Assembly (NCBI GenBank): GCA_005788065.1
Contig: SXZD01000246.1
Location: 1 to 10,497, forward strand
DNA: 10,497 bases
Direction: 5' to 3'
Origin: Burkholderiales bacterium
GTDB taxonomy: Bacteria > Pseudomonadota > Gammaproteobacteria > Burkholderiales > Burkholderiaceae_B
Shown: positions 1 to 6,332 of the stretch, piece by piece
How the letters are laid out: the number at the start of each line of letters is the position of its first letter
How positions within the stretch are numbered: the stretch's first letter is position 1
The notes under the pieces: model-generated
Database searches by the model: none
Told to the model about the DNA's origin: nothing
Seen by the model: the letters and a program-made list of their open reading frames with translations, nothing else
Translations under genes and position numbers: made by a program

Positions 1-51
1 CCAGAACAGGTTTGGCAGTCTAGTTTGCTGTCTTTGAAAGAAGCGGCGTAA
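1..51 (+). CDS. 3' end of an unidentified gene (partial)
   Basis: Frame 1 is open from the left edge to a TAA at 49-51 and gives a 16-residue C-terminus, PEQVWQSSLLSLKEAA. This is too short to assign to a family. The minus strand is also open here, from an ATG at 94-96 to the left edge (about 32 codons), so the coding strand is uncertain. The plus-strand reading is slightly favoured because its ending resembles a natural protein C-terminus and it is followed by an inverted repeat. It could be the end of a transposase, which would fit the repeated TGACCAC motifs just after it, but nothing visible proves that. Confidence 0.3.
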   Translation, partial: PEQVWQSSLLSLKEAA

Positions 52-76
52 GATGAAATTTCCGGTGCGCCCCGAG

Positions 77-120
77 TTGACCACATCGTCGGCCATTCGT
101 GGTCTATGAACTGACCACGA
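77..120. repeat. TGACCAC repeats with 8-bp inverted repeat
   Basis: TTGACCAC occurs at 77-84 and CTGACCAC at 111-118, and the reverse complement lies between them. The inner pair forms a perfect 8-bp inverted repeat, TCGTGGTC (97-104) and GACCACGA (113-120), around an 8-base loop. No T-run follows, so it is not a classic terminator. Several copies of a short motif in both orientations next to a partial gene end and a shortened gene (MAPEG, 151-468) would fit the end of an insertion element. This is inference and no element family was identified. Confidence 0.45.
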
Positions 121-150
121 CCGCCGATGATGGACAACTCTGCACCGTTC

Positions 151-468
151 TCAACCCGCCCCATGGCACTTATCTATCGGGGTAAATCTGTTCAAATAAA
201 CCGAGCCACTTCTCAGTTCAAGCTTGTCCATGGCGCAGGCCACACACACGATGCCACCGACCACAGGCAGATTTTCTACGCAGTTCATGTGAGCATGCTG
301 GGCGCGGGTGATAATGGCCGGGTCTTCATGTTGCACTCCGGCGCGTGGCCATGCGTTGGCAGCCACTTTCAGGCTGAGTACCAGCATCACGCGGTAGCCT
401 ACATAGAAAGTAACCAGCAAGAGGGTGAGCAATACAAAACCCAGAAGCATCTGAAGTGCGGGTGCCAT
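151..468 (-). CDS. MAPEG-family membrane protein, apparently C-terminally truncated
   Basis: This 105-residue protein resembles the MAPEG family, small integral membrane proteins that include glutathione-dependent enzymes; many bacterial members have no known substrate. The first membrane segment spans about residues 5-32. The family signature RAQHAHMNCVENLP is at residues 55-68, and a second membrane segment follows at about 67-82. Family members usually run to roughly 130-140 residues with further membrane helices. Here the similarity stops near residue 84 (about position 217), and the last 20 or so residues are polar and unrelated in character. No other frame downstream restores the missing helices. 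The start at 468 is supported by a GGAG at 476-479. The likely explanation is loss of the 3' third through a rearrangement, so the gene is probably non-functional or altered. Family assignment is fairly sure; function is not. Confidence 0.65.
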   Translation of the reverse strand: MAPALQMLLGFVLLTLLLVTFYVGYRVMLVLSLKVAANAWPRAGVQHEDPAIITRAQHAHMNCVENLPVVGGIVCVACAMDKLELRSGSVYLNRFTPIDKCHGAG

Positions 469-487
469 GAAACGTCTCCGTGATTAA

Positions 488-501
488 GCGGTTGATACCG
501 C
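488..501. promoter_or_regulatory. Inverted repeat GCGGT-N4-ACCGC upstream of MAPEG gene
   Basis: A perfect 5-bp inverted repeat (488-492 and 497-501) around TGAT lies 20 bases upstream of the MAPEG start, in the divergent gap shared with the desaturase. It could be a small operator or chance; no regulator is assigned. Confidence 0.25.
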
Positions 502-574
502 CGTGTTGAATGAACGTGAGAGAGTGTACTGCAAGTTTTCATCAGATCATTCGGATAACGCAGAGACCCGATAG

Positions 575-631
575 CAAACGCATTAAATATTACAAATTTA
601 TCTTGAAAATAAAAATTATGTAATATAGGAT
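575..631 (+). promoter_or_regulatory. AT-rich promoter region of the desaturase gene
   Basis: A marked AT-rich island in otherwise GC-rich DNA precedes the desaturase. A -35-like TTGAAA at 603-608 is followed, 17 bases later, by a TAGGAT -10-like box at 626-631. An overlapping TAATAT at 621-626 is a better -10 match but sits too close to that -35. The A/T-rich stretch at 580-602 could act as an UP element. The predicted transcript start near 638 leaves a leader of about 25 bases before the ATG at 663. Confidence 0.45.
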
Positions 632-662
632 CTAATCTAGCTAACATGACAAAGCCACACAC

Positions 663-1661
663 ATGTCCGCAACATCTGCAACGTTCGCCTCTGCCGCCGC
701 ATCCCACAAACCCCGGCGCATTGCCGATATTTTTTCGCAGGCGGAGATCGCAGAGTTAACTCAACGCTCCGACCTGCAAGGCGCATGGTCTGTAGGAAGC
801 AACTGGCTTGCGATCGCTGCTTGCTTTACCGCCATGGCTCTGTATCCGCATCCCTTGGTGTTGTTGATCGGCACCCTGCTGATTGCAGGTCGACAGTTGG
901 GGCTGGCCATTCTTCAGCATGAAGGGGCGCATGGCACGCTGTTCAGATCGCGTTGGACCAATGAGATACTGGTTGATTGGCTGTGCGCCCGCCCGGTCTG
1001 GCAGAACGTCAGCAAATACCGCAAGCATCACATTCAGCATCACATCCATACCGGCAGCGACAGCGATCCGGATATCACACTGCACAAGGACTTTCCGATC
1101 AGCAAAAAGTCGCTGATGCGAAAATTCGCGCGCGATATCGTAGGATACACAGGACTGAAGGCGATCATCGGACTCATCATGATGGACATGGGGCTGATCC
1201 GCTGGACGGTAGCCAACGACATTGAGCGTCTGCCGCAACAGGGTCGCACGCCATGGAACAAACTCGCCACCCTGCTTGGTAACAGCGCAGGCATGCTGCT
1301 GACCAACGCCGCCTTGTTCGGCATGCTGTGGGCAACGGGCCATGCGTGGCTGTACGCTTTCTGGGTGTTGGCTTACGTCAGTCCGCTGCAACTGTTTCTG
1401 CGTATCCGTTCGATTGCGGAGCATGGCTGCATGCAGCGTACGGCAGATGTATTCTTGAATACGCGCACCACGCTGGCCAACTGGCTGGCACGAATCACGG
1501 TGGCACCGCACTACGTGAACTACCATACGGAACATCATCTGATGGCGTCAGTGCCGTGTTACCGCTTGAAGCGGATGCATGCCATGCTGCGTCAGAAGGG
1601 CTTGGTGACGCCGGCGGCGGGTTATGGCGAAGTAATGACGCTGGCAGTTGCTGCGGCGTAG
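663..1661 (+). CDS. Membrane fatty acid desaturase (three histidine boxes)
   Basis: This 332-residue protein belongs to the integral-membrane, di-iron fatty acid desaturase/hydroxylase superfamily. All three histidine clusters that bind the two irons are present: HEGAH at residues 86-90, HHIQHH at 122-127 and HTEHH at 288-292, with further histidines at 254 and 283. Hydrophobic segments at about 47-83 and 203-248 would form the membrane hairpins, with the histidine boxes on the cytoplasmic face. Such enzymes use O2 and an electron donor to introduce a double bond into an acyl chain; which lipid is used here cannot be told. Length is normal for bacterial members. The ATG at 663 has no clear Shine-Dalgarno sequence. 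The gene diverges from the MAPEG gene and is followed by a structured gap and a PaaX-type regulator on the same strand, which might regulate it. Superfamily membership is nearly certain; substrate is unknown. Confidence 0.88.
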   Translation: MSATSATFASAAASHKPRRIADIFSQAEIAELTQRSDLQGAWSVGSNWLAIAACFTAMALYPHPLVLLIGTLLIAGRQLGLAILQHEGAHGTLFRSRWTNEILVDWLCARPVWQNVSKYRKHHIQHHIHTGSDSDPDITLHKDFPISKKSLMRKFARDIVGYTGLKAIIGLIMMDMGLIRWTVANDIERLPQQGRTPWNKLATLLGNSAGMLLTNAALFGMLWATGHAWLYAFWVLAYVSPLQLFLRIRSIAEHGCMQRTADVFLNTRTTLANWLARITVAPHYVNYHTEHHLMASVPCYRLKRMHAMLRQKGLVTPAAGYGEVMTLAVAAA

Positions 1662-1684
1662 GTGGACGACTCAGAAGGCGCACT

Positions 1685-1699
1685 GGCGCTTGGAGCGCC
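1685..1699 (+). repeat. Short hairpin after the desaturase
   Basis: GGCGCT (1685-1690) and AGCGCC (1694-1699) form a perfect 6-bp stem with a 3-base loop, 24 bases after the desaturase stop. It is the first of several potential stem-loops in this gap. It lacks a T-run. Confidence 0.45.
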
Positions 1700-1712
1700 G
1701 ATCCGCGAAGGA

Positions 1713-1739
1713 CCGAGGCCCCGCGAAGACGGGGCTCGG
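1713..1739 (+). terminator. Strong GC-rich hairpin; possible terminator of the desaturase gene
   Basis: Bases 1713-1723 pair with 1730-1739 to give a 10-bp, almost entirely GC stem with a single bulged G at 1717 or 1718 and a 6-base loop (CGAAGA). It lies about 50 bases past the desaturase stop, where a terminator is expected. No T-tract follows directly; the nearest T-run (1763-1767) is 24 bases on. It may instead be a transcript-stabilising or attenuator structure. Confidence 0.45.
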
Positions 1740-1756
1740 AGAATGCTAACGCTGAG

Positions 1757-1800
1757 GGGCAATTTTTGCGGGAGAACCGCCGGAGCGAATCCGGACGCCC
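1757..1800 (+). other. Potential multi-stem RNA structure in the desaturase-PaaX gap
   Basis: GGGC at 1757-1760 can pair with GCCC at 1797-1800. Inside this are two small hairpins: GCGG/CCGC (1768-1771 with 1777-1780) and CGGA/TCCG (1781-1784 with 1790-1793). The result is a compact three-way-junction-like fold. With the two hairpins upstream, nearly all of 1685-1800 can be drawn as paired. It does not match any riboswitch I could recognise by eye. GC-rich DNA folds easily, so a real structured RNA is only a possibility. Confidence 0.3.
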
Positions 1801-1902
1801 AAGATGAACCGCACTCAAACCCTCCTACGCACTAGCCGGAACATCGACGGACGCTCAAAACGCGCCACAGTCTCCGCAACGCCAGCACATACTGTTTTGA
1901 TT

Positions 1903-1908
1903 GATAAT
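1903..1908 (+). promoter_or_regulatory. Possible -10 box of the PaaX-type regulator gene
   Basis: GATAAT differs from the TATAAT consensus at one base and ends 6 bases before the preferred ATG at 1915. Transcription would then start at or next to the start codon, giving a leaderless message. This fits the lack of any Shine-Dalgarno sequence there. No clear -35 box is seen. Confidence 0.3.
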
Positions 1909-1914
1909 GTGCCG

Positions 1915-2706
1915 ATGACCGACACCCCAAAACTCCGCCCCAAAGACCTGATTCTCGGCTTGCTGTTCGCCTCTGAAGGCGGCCAGCTCGATGTCGCCGC
2001 CCTCATCCGCGCTGGCAGCGTCTTTGACATCCAATCCAACAGCATCCGCGTCACGCTCGCCCGCCTCCAATCCGAAGGGCTCATCGACAGCCCCGATCGC
2101 GGCGTGTACCAAATGGGCATACGCGCCCGAGCGCTCGGCGATGAAGCATCCCGATGGAAGATGGCCGAAAAACGCCTTCGCAAGTGGAACGGGCACTACC
2201 TGCTGATGGTCACAGGTCACCTGCCGCGTAGCGATCGCCAACAGATCAAGGCCCGAGAAAAGGCATTGACCTTGGGCGGATTTCGCCAACTGCGAGAGGG
2301 TTTATGGATACGCCCCGATAATCTGGAGGCGGACATCGACCGGCTGAAGTTTAGACTGCACGGTTTGGGACTGGACCCGGATGCCGTACTGAGCACAGCA
2401 GACAGAATCAGTCTGAATGCACAAGACGAAATTGAAACACTGTGGAATGCCGCGGCACTGAACGCGCTCTACAAGGCTCAAACGCAAGAACTGCAGACCT
2501 GGCTGCAAACACGCGAAACACTGCCGCTGGAACAGGCCGCCAAAGAAAGCTGGCACCTGGGCGCAGCAGCCATACGGCACATCGTCTATGACCCGCTGCT
2601 GCCGAACGAATGGATAGAAGAAACCAACCGACACCGCTTTTTCAAGACGGTCAAAACCATGAACGATGCCGGCCAGTCAGTGTGGGCTGAGTTTCTCAGA
2701 GGCTGA
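1915..2706 (+). CDS. PaaX-family transcriptional regulator
   Basis: This is a 263-residue DNA-binding regulator of the PaaX family, whose founding member represses phenylacetate degradation and responds to phenylacetyl-CoA. The N-terminus has the winged-helix domain: LRPKDLILGLLFA at residues 7-19 and the recognition region SIRVTLARLQSEGLI at 43-57. Further family features are WNGHYLLMVTG at 91-101, GFRQLREGLWIRPDN at 122-136 and the C-terminal DPLLPNEWI at 226-234. An in-frame ATG at 1804 would add 37 residues, but these are polar, unlike the family, and lack a ribosome site, so the ATG at 1915 is preferred. No phenylacetate genes are in view. The neighbours are a desaturase upstream and an aminotransferase running towards it, so the target may be the desaturase, itself or distant genes. 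Family call is good; the specific role is unknown. Confidence 0.8.
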   Translation: MTDTPKLRPKDLILGLLFASEGGQLDVAALIRAGSVFDIQSNSIRVTLARLQSEGLIDSPDRGVYQMGIRARALGDEASRWKMAEKRLRKWNGHYLLMVTGHLPRSDRQQIKAREKALTLGGFRQLREGLWIRPDNLEADIDRLKFRLHGLGLDPDAVLSTADRISLNAQDEIETLWNAAALNALYKAQTQELQTWLQTRETLPLEQAAKESWHLGAAAIRHIVYDPLLPNEWIEETNRHRFFKTVKTMNDAGQSVWAEFLRG

Positions 2707-2734
2707 GCACTCTGAAACCGAGCACTCAGAAACC
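2705..2734. repeat. 15-bp tandem duplication across the PaaX-type stop codon
   Basis: GAGCACTCTGAAACC (2705-2719) is followed at once by GAGCACTCAGAAACC (2720-2734), 14 of 15 bases identical. The first copy includes the last two bases of the regulator's TGA stop. The pair fills most of the 34-base gap to the convergent aminotransferase. TCTGA/TCAGA within it could form a weak 5-bp stem. It looks like a recent local duplication; no function is evident. Confidence 0.6.
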
Positions 2735-2740
2735 CCGTAC

Positions 2741-3940
2741 TTAGCGCGTTACCGTCGCAATGGCCGCAGCCACCGCATCAATGTTTTTCGGGTTGAGCGC
2801 AGCCACGCAGATGCGACCCGAGTCGACACCATAAATGCCAAACTCGCTACGCAAACGCTGCATCTGCTCTTTGCTCATGCCCGAATAGCTAAACATGCCG
2901 CGCTGTTCGGTGATGTACGACAGGTCTTGGGTGACGCCAGCCGCCTTGGCTTTTTCGACCAGAGCAGTCCGCATTTCGCGGATACGGACACGCATGCCCG
3001 CCAATTCCTGCTCCCACTGCGCGCGCAGCGCGGGGTCGCCCAGAACGATGGAAATGATCTTGGCGCCATGGGTGGGCGGGTTGGAGTAATTGGTGCGAAC
3101 GCGGATTTTCAGTTGTGACAGCACGCGCTTGCATTCGTCCTTGTCGGCACACACCACAGACAATGCACCCACACGCTCGCCATACAGCGAGAAGTTCTTG
3201 GAGAACGATGTGGACACGAAGAACTGCAGACCGGCTGCGATGAACTGGTCGACCACTGCACCGTCTTCGCGGATGCCGGCACCAAAGCCCTGATACGCCA
3301 TGTCCAGGAAAGGCACCAGACCGCGGGACTTGACCACTTCGATGACCTGCGCCCACTGGGCATTGCTCAGGTCGTAACCGGTGGGGTTGTGACAGCAGGC
3401 ATGCAGCACCACGATGCTGCCGGCCGCAGCCTGGGACAGGCCCGCCAGCATGCCCTCAAAATTGAAGGCACGGCGCGCTTCGTCGTAATAGGGGTATGTG
3501 GACACCGTGAACCCTGCGTTCTGGAACAGTGATCGGTGGTTGTCCCACGTAGGATCGCTGACCAATACCGTGGCGTTGGGGTACAGGGTTTTGAGGAAGT
3601 CGGCGCCGATTTTCAGTGCGCCTGTGCCGCCGATGGACTGCACGGTGGCGATACGTCCGCCGGTCACGGCCTCGGAGTTTTCCCCAAACACGAGACCCTG
3701 AACGGCCTTGTTGTAGGCGGCGATACCGTCGATGGGCTGGTAGCCGCGCGCAGTGGGGGGCGACATCATCTGTTGTTCGGCTGCCTTGACACACTCCAGC
3801 AGGGGCAACTTGCCATTGGCGTCGTAGTACACGCCCACGGCGAGGTTAACCTTGTCGGTACGGGCATCTGCGTTAAATTGCTCATTGAGGCCCAAGATGG
3901 GGTCGGCGGGGGCCAGGGTAACGGCGTTGAACAGGCTCAT
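2741..3940 (-). CDS. Aspartate/aromatic amino acid aminotransferase (class I, PLP)
   Basis: This 399-residue, pyridoxal-phosphate-dependent enzyme is of the AspC/TyrB type (fold-type I, subgroup Ia). It moves amino groups between aspartate or aromatic amino acids and 2-oxoglutarate in the cytoplasm. Active-site features are complete: N185 in CHNPTG, D213 and Y216 in FLDMAYQGF, the cofactor lysine K248 in STSFSKNF, R256 in GERVGAL for the phosphate, R282 near NYSNPP and R376 in DSGRICVA for the substrate carboxylate. The start MSLFNAV and the length are normal for the family. Sequence alone does not separate aspC from tyrB. It lies on the same strand as hemN and the SafE-like gene, 125 bases downstream, and may have its own promoter. 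It converges on the PaaX-type gene, with no obvious terminator between them. Confidence 0.93.
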   Translation of the reverse strand: MSLFNAVTLAPADPILGLNEQFNADARTDKVNLAVGVYYDANGKLPLLECVKAAEQQMMSPPTARGYQPIDGIAAYNKAVQGLVFGENSEAVTGGRIATVQSIGGTGALKIGADFLKTLYPNATVLVSDPTWDNHRSLFQNAGFTVSTYPYYDEARRAFNFEGMLAGLSQAAAGSIVVLHACCHNPTGYDLSNAQWAQVIEVVKSRGLVPFLDMAYQGFGAGIREDGAVVDQFIAAGLQFFVSTSFSKNFSLYGERVGALSVVCADKDECKRVLSQLKIRVRTNYSNPPTHGAKIISIVLGDPALRAQWEQELAGMRVRIREMRTALVEKAKAAGVTQDLSYITEQRGMFSYSGMSKEQMQRLRSEFGIYGVDSGRICVAALNPKNIDAVAAAIATVTR

Positions 3941-4065
3941 GTGTGTCTCGCGGGGCAGCGTGTATGGAAACCCGATATTTTACAGCAGGATGACAGGCGG
4001 GGGATGCCCGAACCAACACTCCAGATCGAGGCAGTGATGCTCAAAAACCACTGGGTTGGGGATAT

Positions 4066-4836
4066 CTAACGGACTGGCAGGCAGAAGCCCCCCTGGAGAC
4101 CGATCAGGCCGTTGCGGGCCCAAAACTCCCCCGCCATCCCGACCGCCATGGCAAGCCACGACAGCAGCAGCACCGCGCCGGTCAAGCGCCGCAGCCGGGT
4201 TTCCGTCCACAGCCCCGATGCCTTCAGGCGTTTCATCAAACCCGCCCCGCCCAGCAGCCACGCCGCGCTGGCCGAGCCAAACAGCACCATGACAAGCGCA
4301 CCGGCTGCCGCCGATCCGCTCATCCATGCCATCAACAGCGCTCCGTGCAGCAGGCCACAGGGAAACCCCGCCCACAACAGGCCGGTGAAGACACCCCATT
4401 CGGAAGACATGGAACGCCCCCTGAAAAGCGGCTGCACCTGCGCAGCACCCTGCAAGGGTTGCCGATTGCCCATCTGCGCGACGTGCCACAGCGTCACAGG
4501 CATCCAGCCGGTGTTGCCCGCCAGGCCGCTCCACCCCGCCGCCCGGGGCGCAAACAGCATGACCAGCGCCACGGCCAGCGCCGCAAACTGCAGCATGACC
4601 CATGCAGCCTGCACGGCAGGCCAGCGAGCCGCCATGGTCAGCACGCCTTGCGCACCGCCCCCCACCGCAGCGCCCGCAACGGCATATGACGCAAGCCGTG
4701 CCACATTCCACCAGCGGAACGCCGGTTTCGTTGCGCCACCGCACAAGGCACCGCCAACTGCGCCGCACATGCCCACACAGTGTATGCCACCGACCAAGCC
4801 CAACAGGGCTGCTGACAAAAACAGACCGGCAAACAC
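4066..4836 (-). CDS. UreH/SafE-like membrane protein with HCxxMCG motif
   Basis: This 256-residue, very hydrophobic protein belongs to the group usually named sulfite exporter TauE/SafE or UreH-like transmembrane family, related to the membrane part of DsbD. Residues 1-31 hold the first membrane helix with the signature GGIHCVGMCG (16-25). A second conserved site, GFPCGLLHGALL, lies near residues 157-168. About six membrane helices are visible. The HC-x2-MC and PC motifs suggest metal or thiol chemistry rather than sulfite export. Family members often sit beside cbb3 oxidase genes, so a role in copper supply or oxidase assembly is plausible, but this is inference. It starts with GTG at 4836, immediately after the TAG of hemN, with a GAGGGT inside the hemN end as ribosome site. 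The two are therefore probably co-transcribed and coupled. Family call is good; function is uncertain. Confidence 0.8.
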   Translation of the reverse strand: MFAGLFLSAALLGLVGGIHCVGMCGAVGGALCGGATKPAFRWWNVARLASYAVAGAAVGGGAQGVLTMAARWPAVQAAWVMLQFAALAVALVMLFAPRAAGWSGLAGNTGWMPVTLWHVAQMGNRQPLQGAAQVQPLFRGRSMSSEWGVFTGLLWAGFPCGLLHGALLMAWMSGSAAAGALVMVLFGSASAAWLLGGAGLMKRLKASGLWTETRLRRLTGAVLLLSWLAMAVGMAGEFWARNGLIGLQGGFCLPVR

Positions 4837-6213
4837 CTACAGCACCCTCGAATACGCAGCATGCAGGCGATCGGCCGTCAGATAACTGTCAAACACCATC
4901 GCGATGTTGCGCACCACATACCAACCGGTCAATGTGAGCTCCAGCGCATCGCCGCTATCCACGAGATGTCCCTGTTGAACATACGGCGCAAGCCTCTGCA
5001 ACTCGGCTGCAAAATGTCGCCGGAAATCGATCAGAAACTCGGTTTCGACCGACTCGAAATCTACATATCCCTGACACATTAGCGCCATGATGATGCGCTG
5101 GCGCAGCAGGTCTTCCCGGGTAGACACATGCCCGCGCATCACGGGCAGACGCCCCTGCTCCACCAGATCCTGATAGCTTTCCAGATCACGGTCATTCTGC
5201 ACGAAAACAGGACCGACACGGCTGATGGCTGACACACCAAACCCCAGAAGATCGGCATCCGGCAAAGTGGTGTACCCCTGAAAATTGCGGTGCAGACGCC
5301 CTTGCCTCAGCGCCACTGCCAGTTCGTCGGTGGGCAGGGCAAAGTGATCCATGCCGATATGCTCATAACCGGCCTGCGTGAACATCTGCACAGCCAGCGC
5401 CTGCATGGCGATCTTCTCATCGAGGCTCGGCAAGGCAGCCGGCTCGATCCGGCGCTGTGGCTTGAAACGTTCGGGCAGATGCGCGTAGTTATACAGCGCA
5501 ACCCGGTCCGGCTGCAGGTCGATCGCAGTCTGCAACGTCTCCTGCAAGGTTGCGCAGGACTGGTGCGGCAGGCCGAGAATGAAATCGAAATTGATGGACT
5601 CAAATGCCAACTGGCGAGCCGCATGCGTCAGATTGGCCACTTGCGCTGCCGACTGTACCCGGTTGACGGCCTGTTGCGTTGCCGGATTGAAGTCCTGCAC
5701 CCCCAGACTCAGGCGTGAAAATCCCATGGCGCGCAGAGCCGACAAACGCTCTTTGTCCACCGTTCTGGGGTCTACTTCGATGCTGCGCTGGGCGCGTGGG
5801 TCAAACTGAAAACGCGACTCCAACCTCAGCACCAGCAACTCGAGTTCGGCATCATCCAGATATGTGGGCGTACCGCCGCCCAGATGCAACTGCAGCACAG
5901 GCGTGCGAGGCTTGAGAATGTCGGCCACGGTGTCGATTTCTGCAAACAGTGCGTCCAGGTACGGACGAACCTTGCCTGCATCACGCGTAATCACCTTGTT
6001 GCAAGCGCAGTAGTAGCAGATATTGCGACAAAACGGCACATGCACGTAAAGCGACAGCGGGGTGCGGGTGGGCAGATTGTTGCGCTGGTCCAGTGCCTGA
6101 CACCACTGACTCTCGCCAACAGCCTCAGTAAACCGGTCTGCTGTGGGATAGGAGGTGTAGCGGGGGCCTGTGACCGAGGCCAGCAGCGCCTTGAGTTGTT
6201 GTGAAGTATCCAT
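4837..6213 (-). CDS. hemN: Oxygen-independent coproporphyrinogen III dehydrogenase (HemN)
   Basis: HemN is a cytoplasmic radical-SAM enzyme that decarboxylates two propionate side chains of coproporphyrinogen III to give protoporphyrinogen IX. It lets heme be made without oxygen. The 458-residue protein has the N-terminal GPRYTSYPTADRF (16-28), the iron-sulfur motif C62-x3-C66-x2-C69 plus C71 in FCRNICYYCACN, and the SAM-binding GGGTPT at 112-117. EVDPR, GVQDFN and the late HRNFQGYTT segment match true HemN rather than HemW. Length matches E. coli HemN. The open frame extends to 6402, but homology begins at the ATG at 6213, which is preferred. An FNR box and a -10 box lie just upstream, so induction at low oxygen is likely. 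It is divergent from fnr and shares an operon with the SafE-like gene. Confidence 0.95.
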   Translation of the reverse strand: MDTSQQLKALLASVTGPRYTSYPTADRFTEAVGESQWCQALDQRNNLPTRTPLSLYVHVPFCRNICYYCACNKVITRDAGKVRPYLDALFAEIDTVADILKPRTPVLQLHLGGGTPTYLDDAELELLVLRLESRFQFDPRAQRSIEVDPRTVDKERLSALRAMGFSRLSLGVQDFNPATQQAVNRVQSAAQVANLTHAARQLAFESINFDFILGLPHQSCATLQETLQTAIDLQPDRVALYNYAHLPERFKPQRRIEPAALPSLDEKIAMQALAVQMFTQAGYEHIGMDHFALPTDELAVALRQGRLHRNFQGYTTLPDADLLGFGVSAISRVGPVFVQNDRDLESYQDLVEQGRLPVMRGHVSTREDLLRQRIIMALMCQGYVDFESVETEFLIDFRRHFAAELQRLAPYVQQGHLVDSGDALELTLTGWYVVRNIAMVFDSYLTADRLHAAYSRVL

Positions 6214-6219
6214 GCCCCC

Positions 6220-6225
6220 AGTGTA
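6220..6225 (-). promoter_or_regulatory. Predicted -10 box of hemN
   Basis: Read on the minus strand this is TACACT, four of six bases matching TATAAT. It lies 6 bases before the hemN ATG. With the FNR box centred at 6254.5, a class II (-41.5) promoter would start transcription at 6213, the A of the ATG itself. A short GGGGGC is the only purine run between the -10 and the start codon. Confidence 0.45.
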
Positions 6226-6236
6226 GTCAGAGCGGA

Positions 6237-6241
6237 TTGAT
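6237..6241 (+). promoter_or_regulatory. Extra TTGAT half-site beside the FNR box
   Basis: A second TTGAT lies 11 bases before the one that opens the full FNR box, in the same orientation, about one helical turn away. It could be a weak extra contact for an Fnr-type protein; chance is also possible. Confidence 0.2.
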
Positions 6242-6247
6242 CGCAAC

Positions 6248-6261
6248 TTGATCCATGTCAA
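6248..6261. promoter_or_regulatory. FNR/ANR box between hemN and fnr
   Basis: TTGAT-CCAT-GTCAA matches the FNR consensus TTGAT-N4-ATCAA at nine of ten defined positions. The Fnr-type protein encoded next to it carries the E-x-x-S-R recognition helix that reads TTGAT. The box is 41.5 bases upstream of the predicted hemN start, the standard activating position, and roughly 63 bases upstream of the predicted fnr start. It probably activates hemN under low oxygen and may also control fnr itself. Confidence 0.8.
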
Positions 6262-6305
6262 GCTCCTGAAAGCTGCGTTTGGCATCATGGTGCGCATACT
6301 CACAT

Positions 6306-6311
6306 TACAAT
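6306..6311 (+). promoter_or_regulatory. Predicted -10 box of fnr
   Basis: TACAAT differs from TATAAT at one base. It predicts transcription from about 6318, 15 bases before the preferred fnr ATG at 6333. No well-spaced -35 box is visible, which is common at activator-dependent promoters. Confidence 0.45.
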
Positions 6312-6332
6312 GCACAAGGCACGTCAAAACCC

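Noticed and set aside
756..1538. Long minus-strand open frame opposite the desaturase gene
   Set aside because: It is antisense to a gene with all its histidine boxes, and its product is low-complexity in character with no family features. It is a shadow of codon bias.
1741..1770. Integron attachment site or classic terminator around GCTAACGC and the T-run
   Set aside because: No matching inverse core site was found, and the T-run lies 24 bases after the strong hairpin, so neither interpretation holds.
3980..4768. 262-codon minus-strand open frame overlapping the SafE-like gene
   Set aside because: It runs in another frame of the same strand. Its Arg/Gly/Cys-rich product is typical of an out-of-frame GC-rich reading, while the overlapping frame has membrane helices and family motifs.
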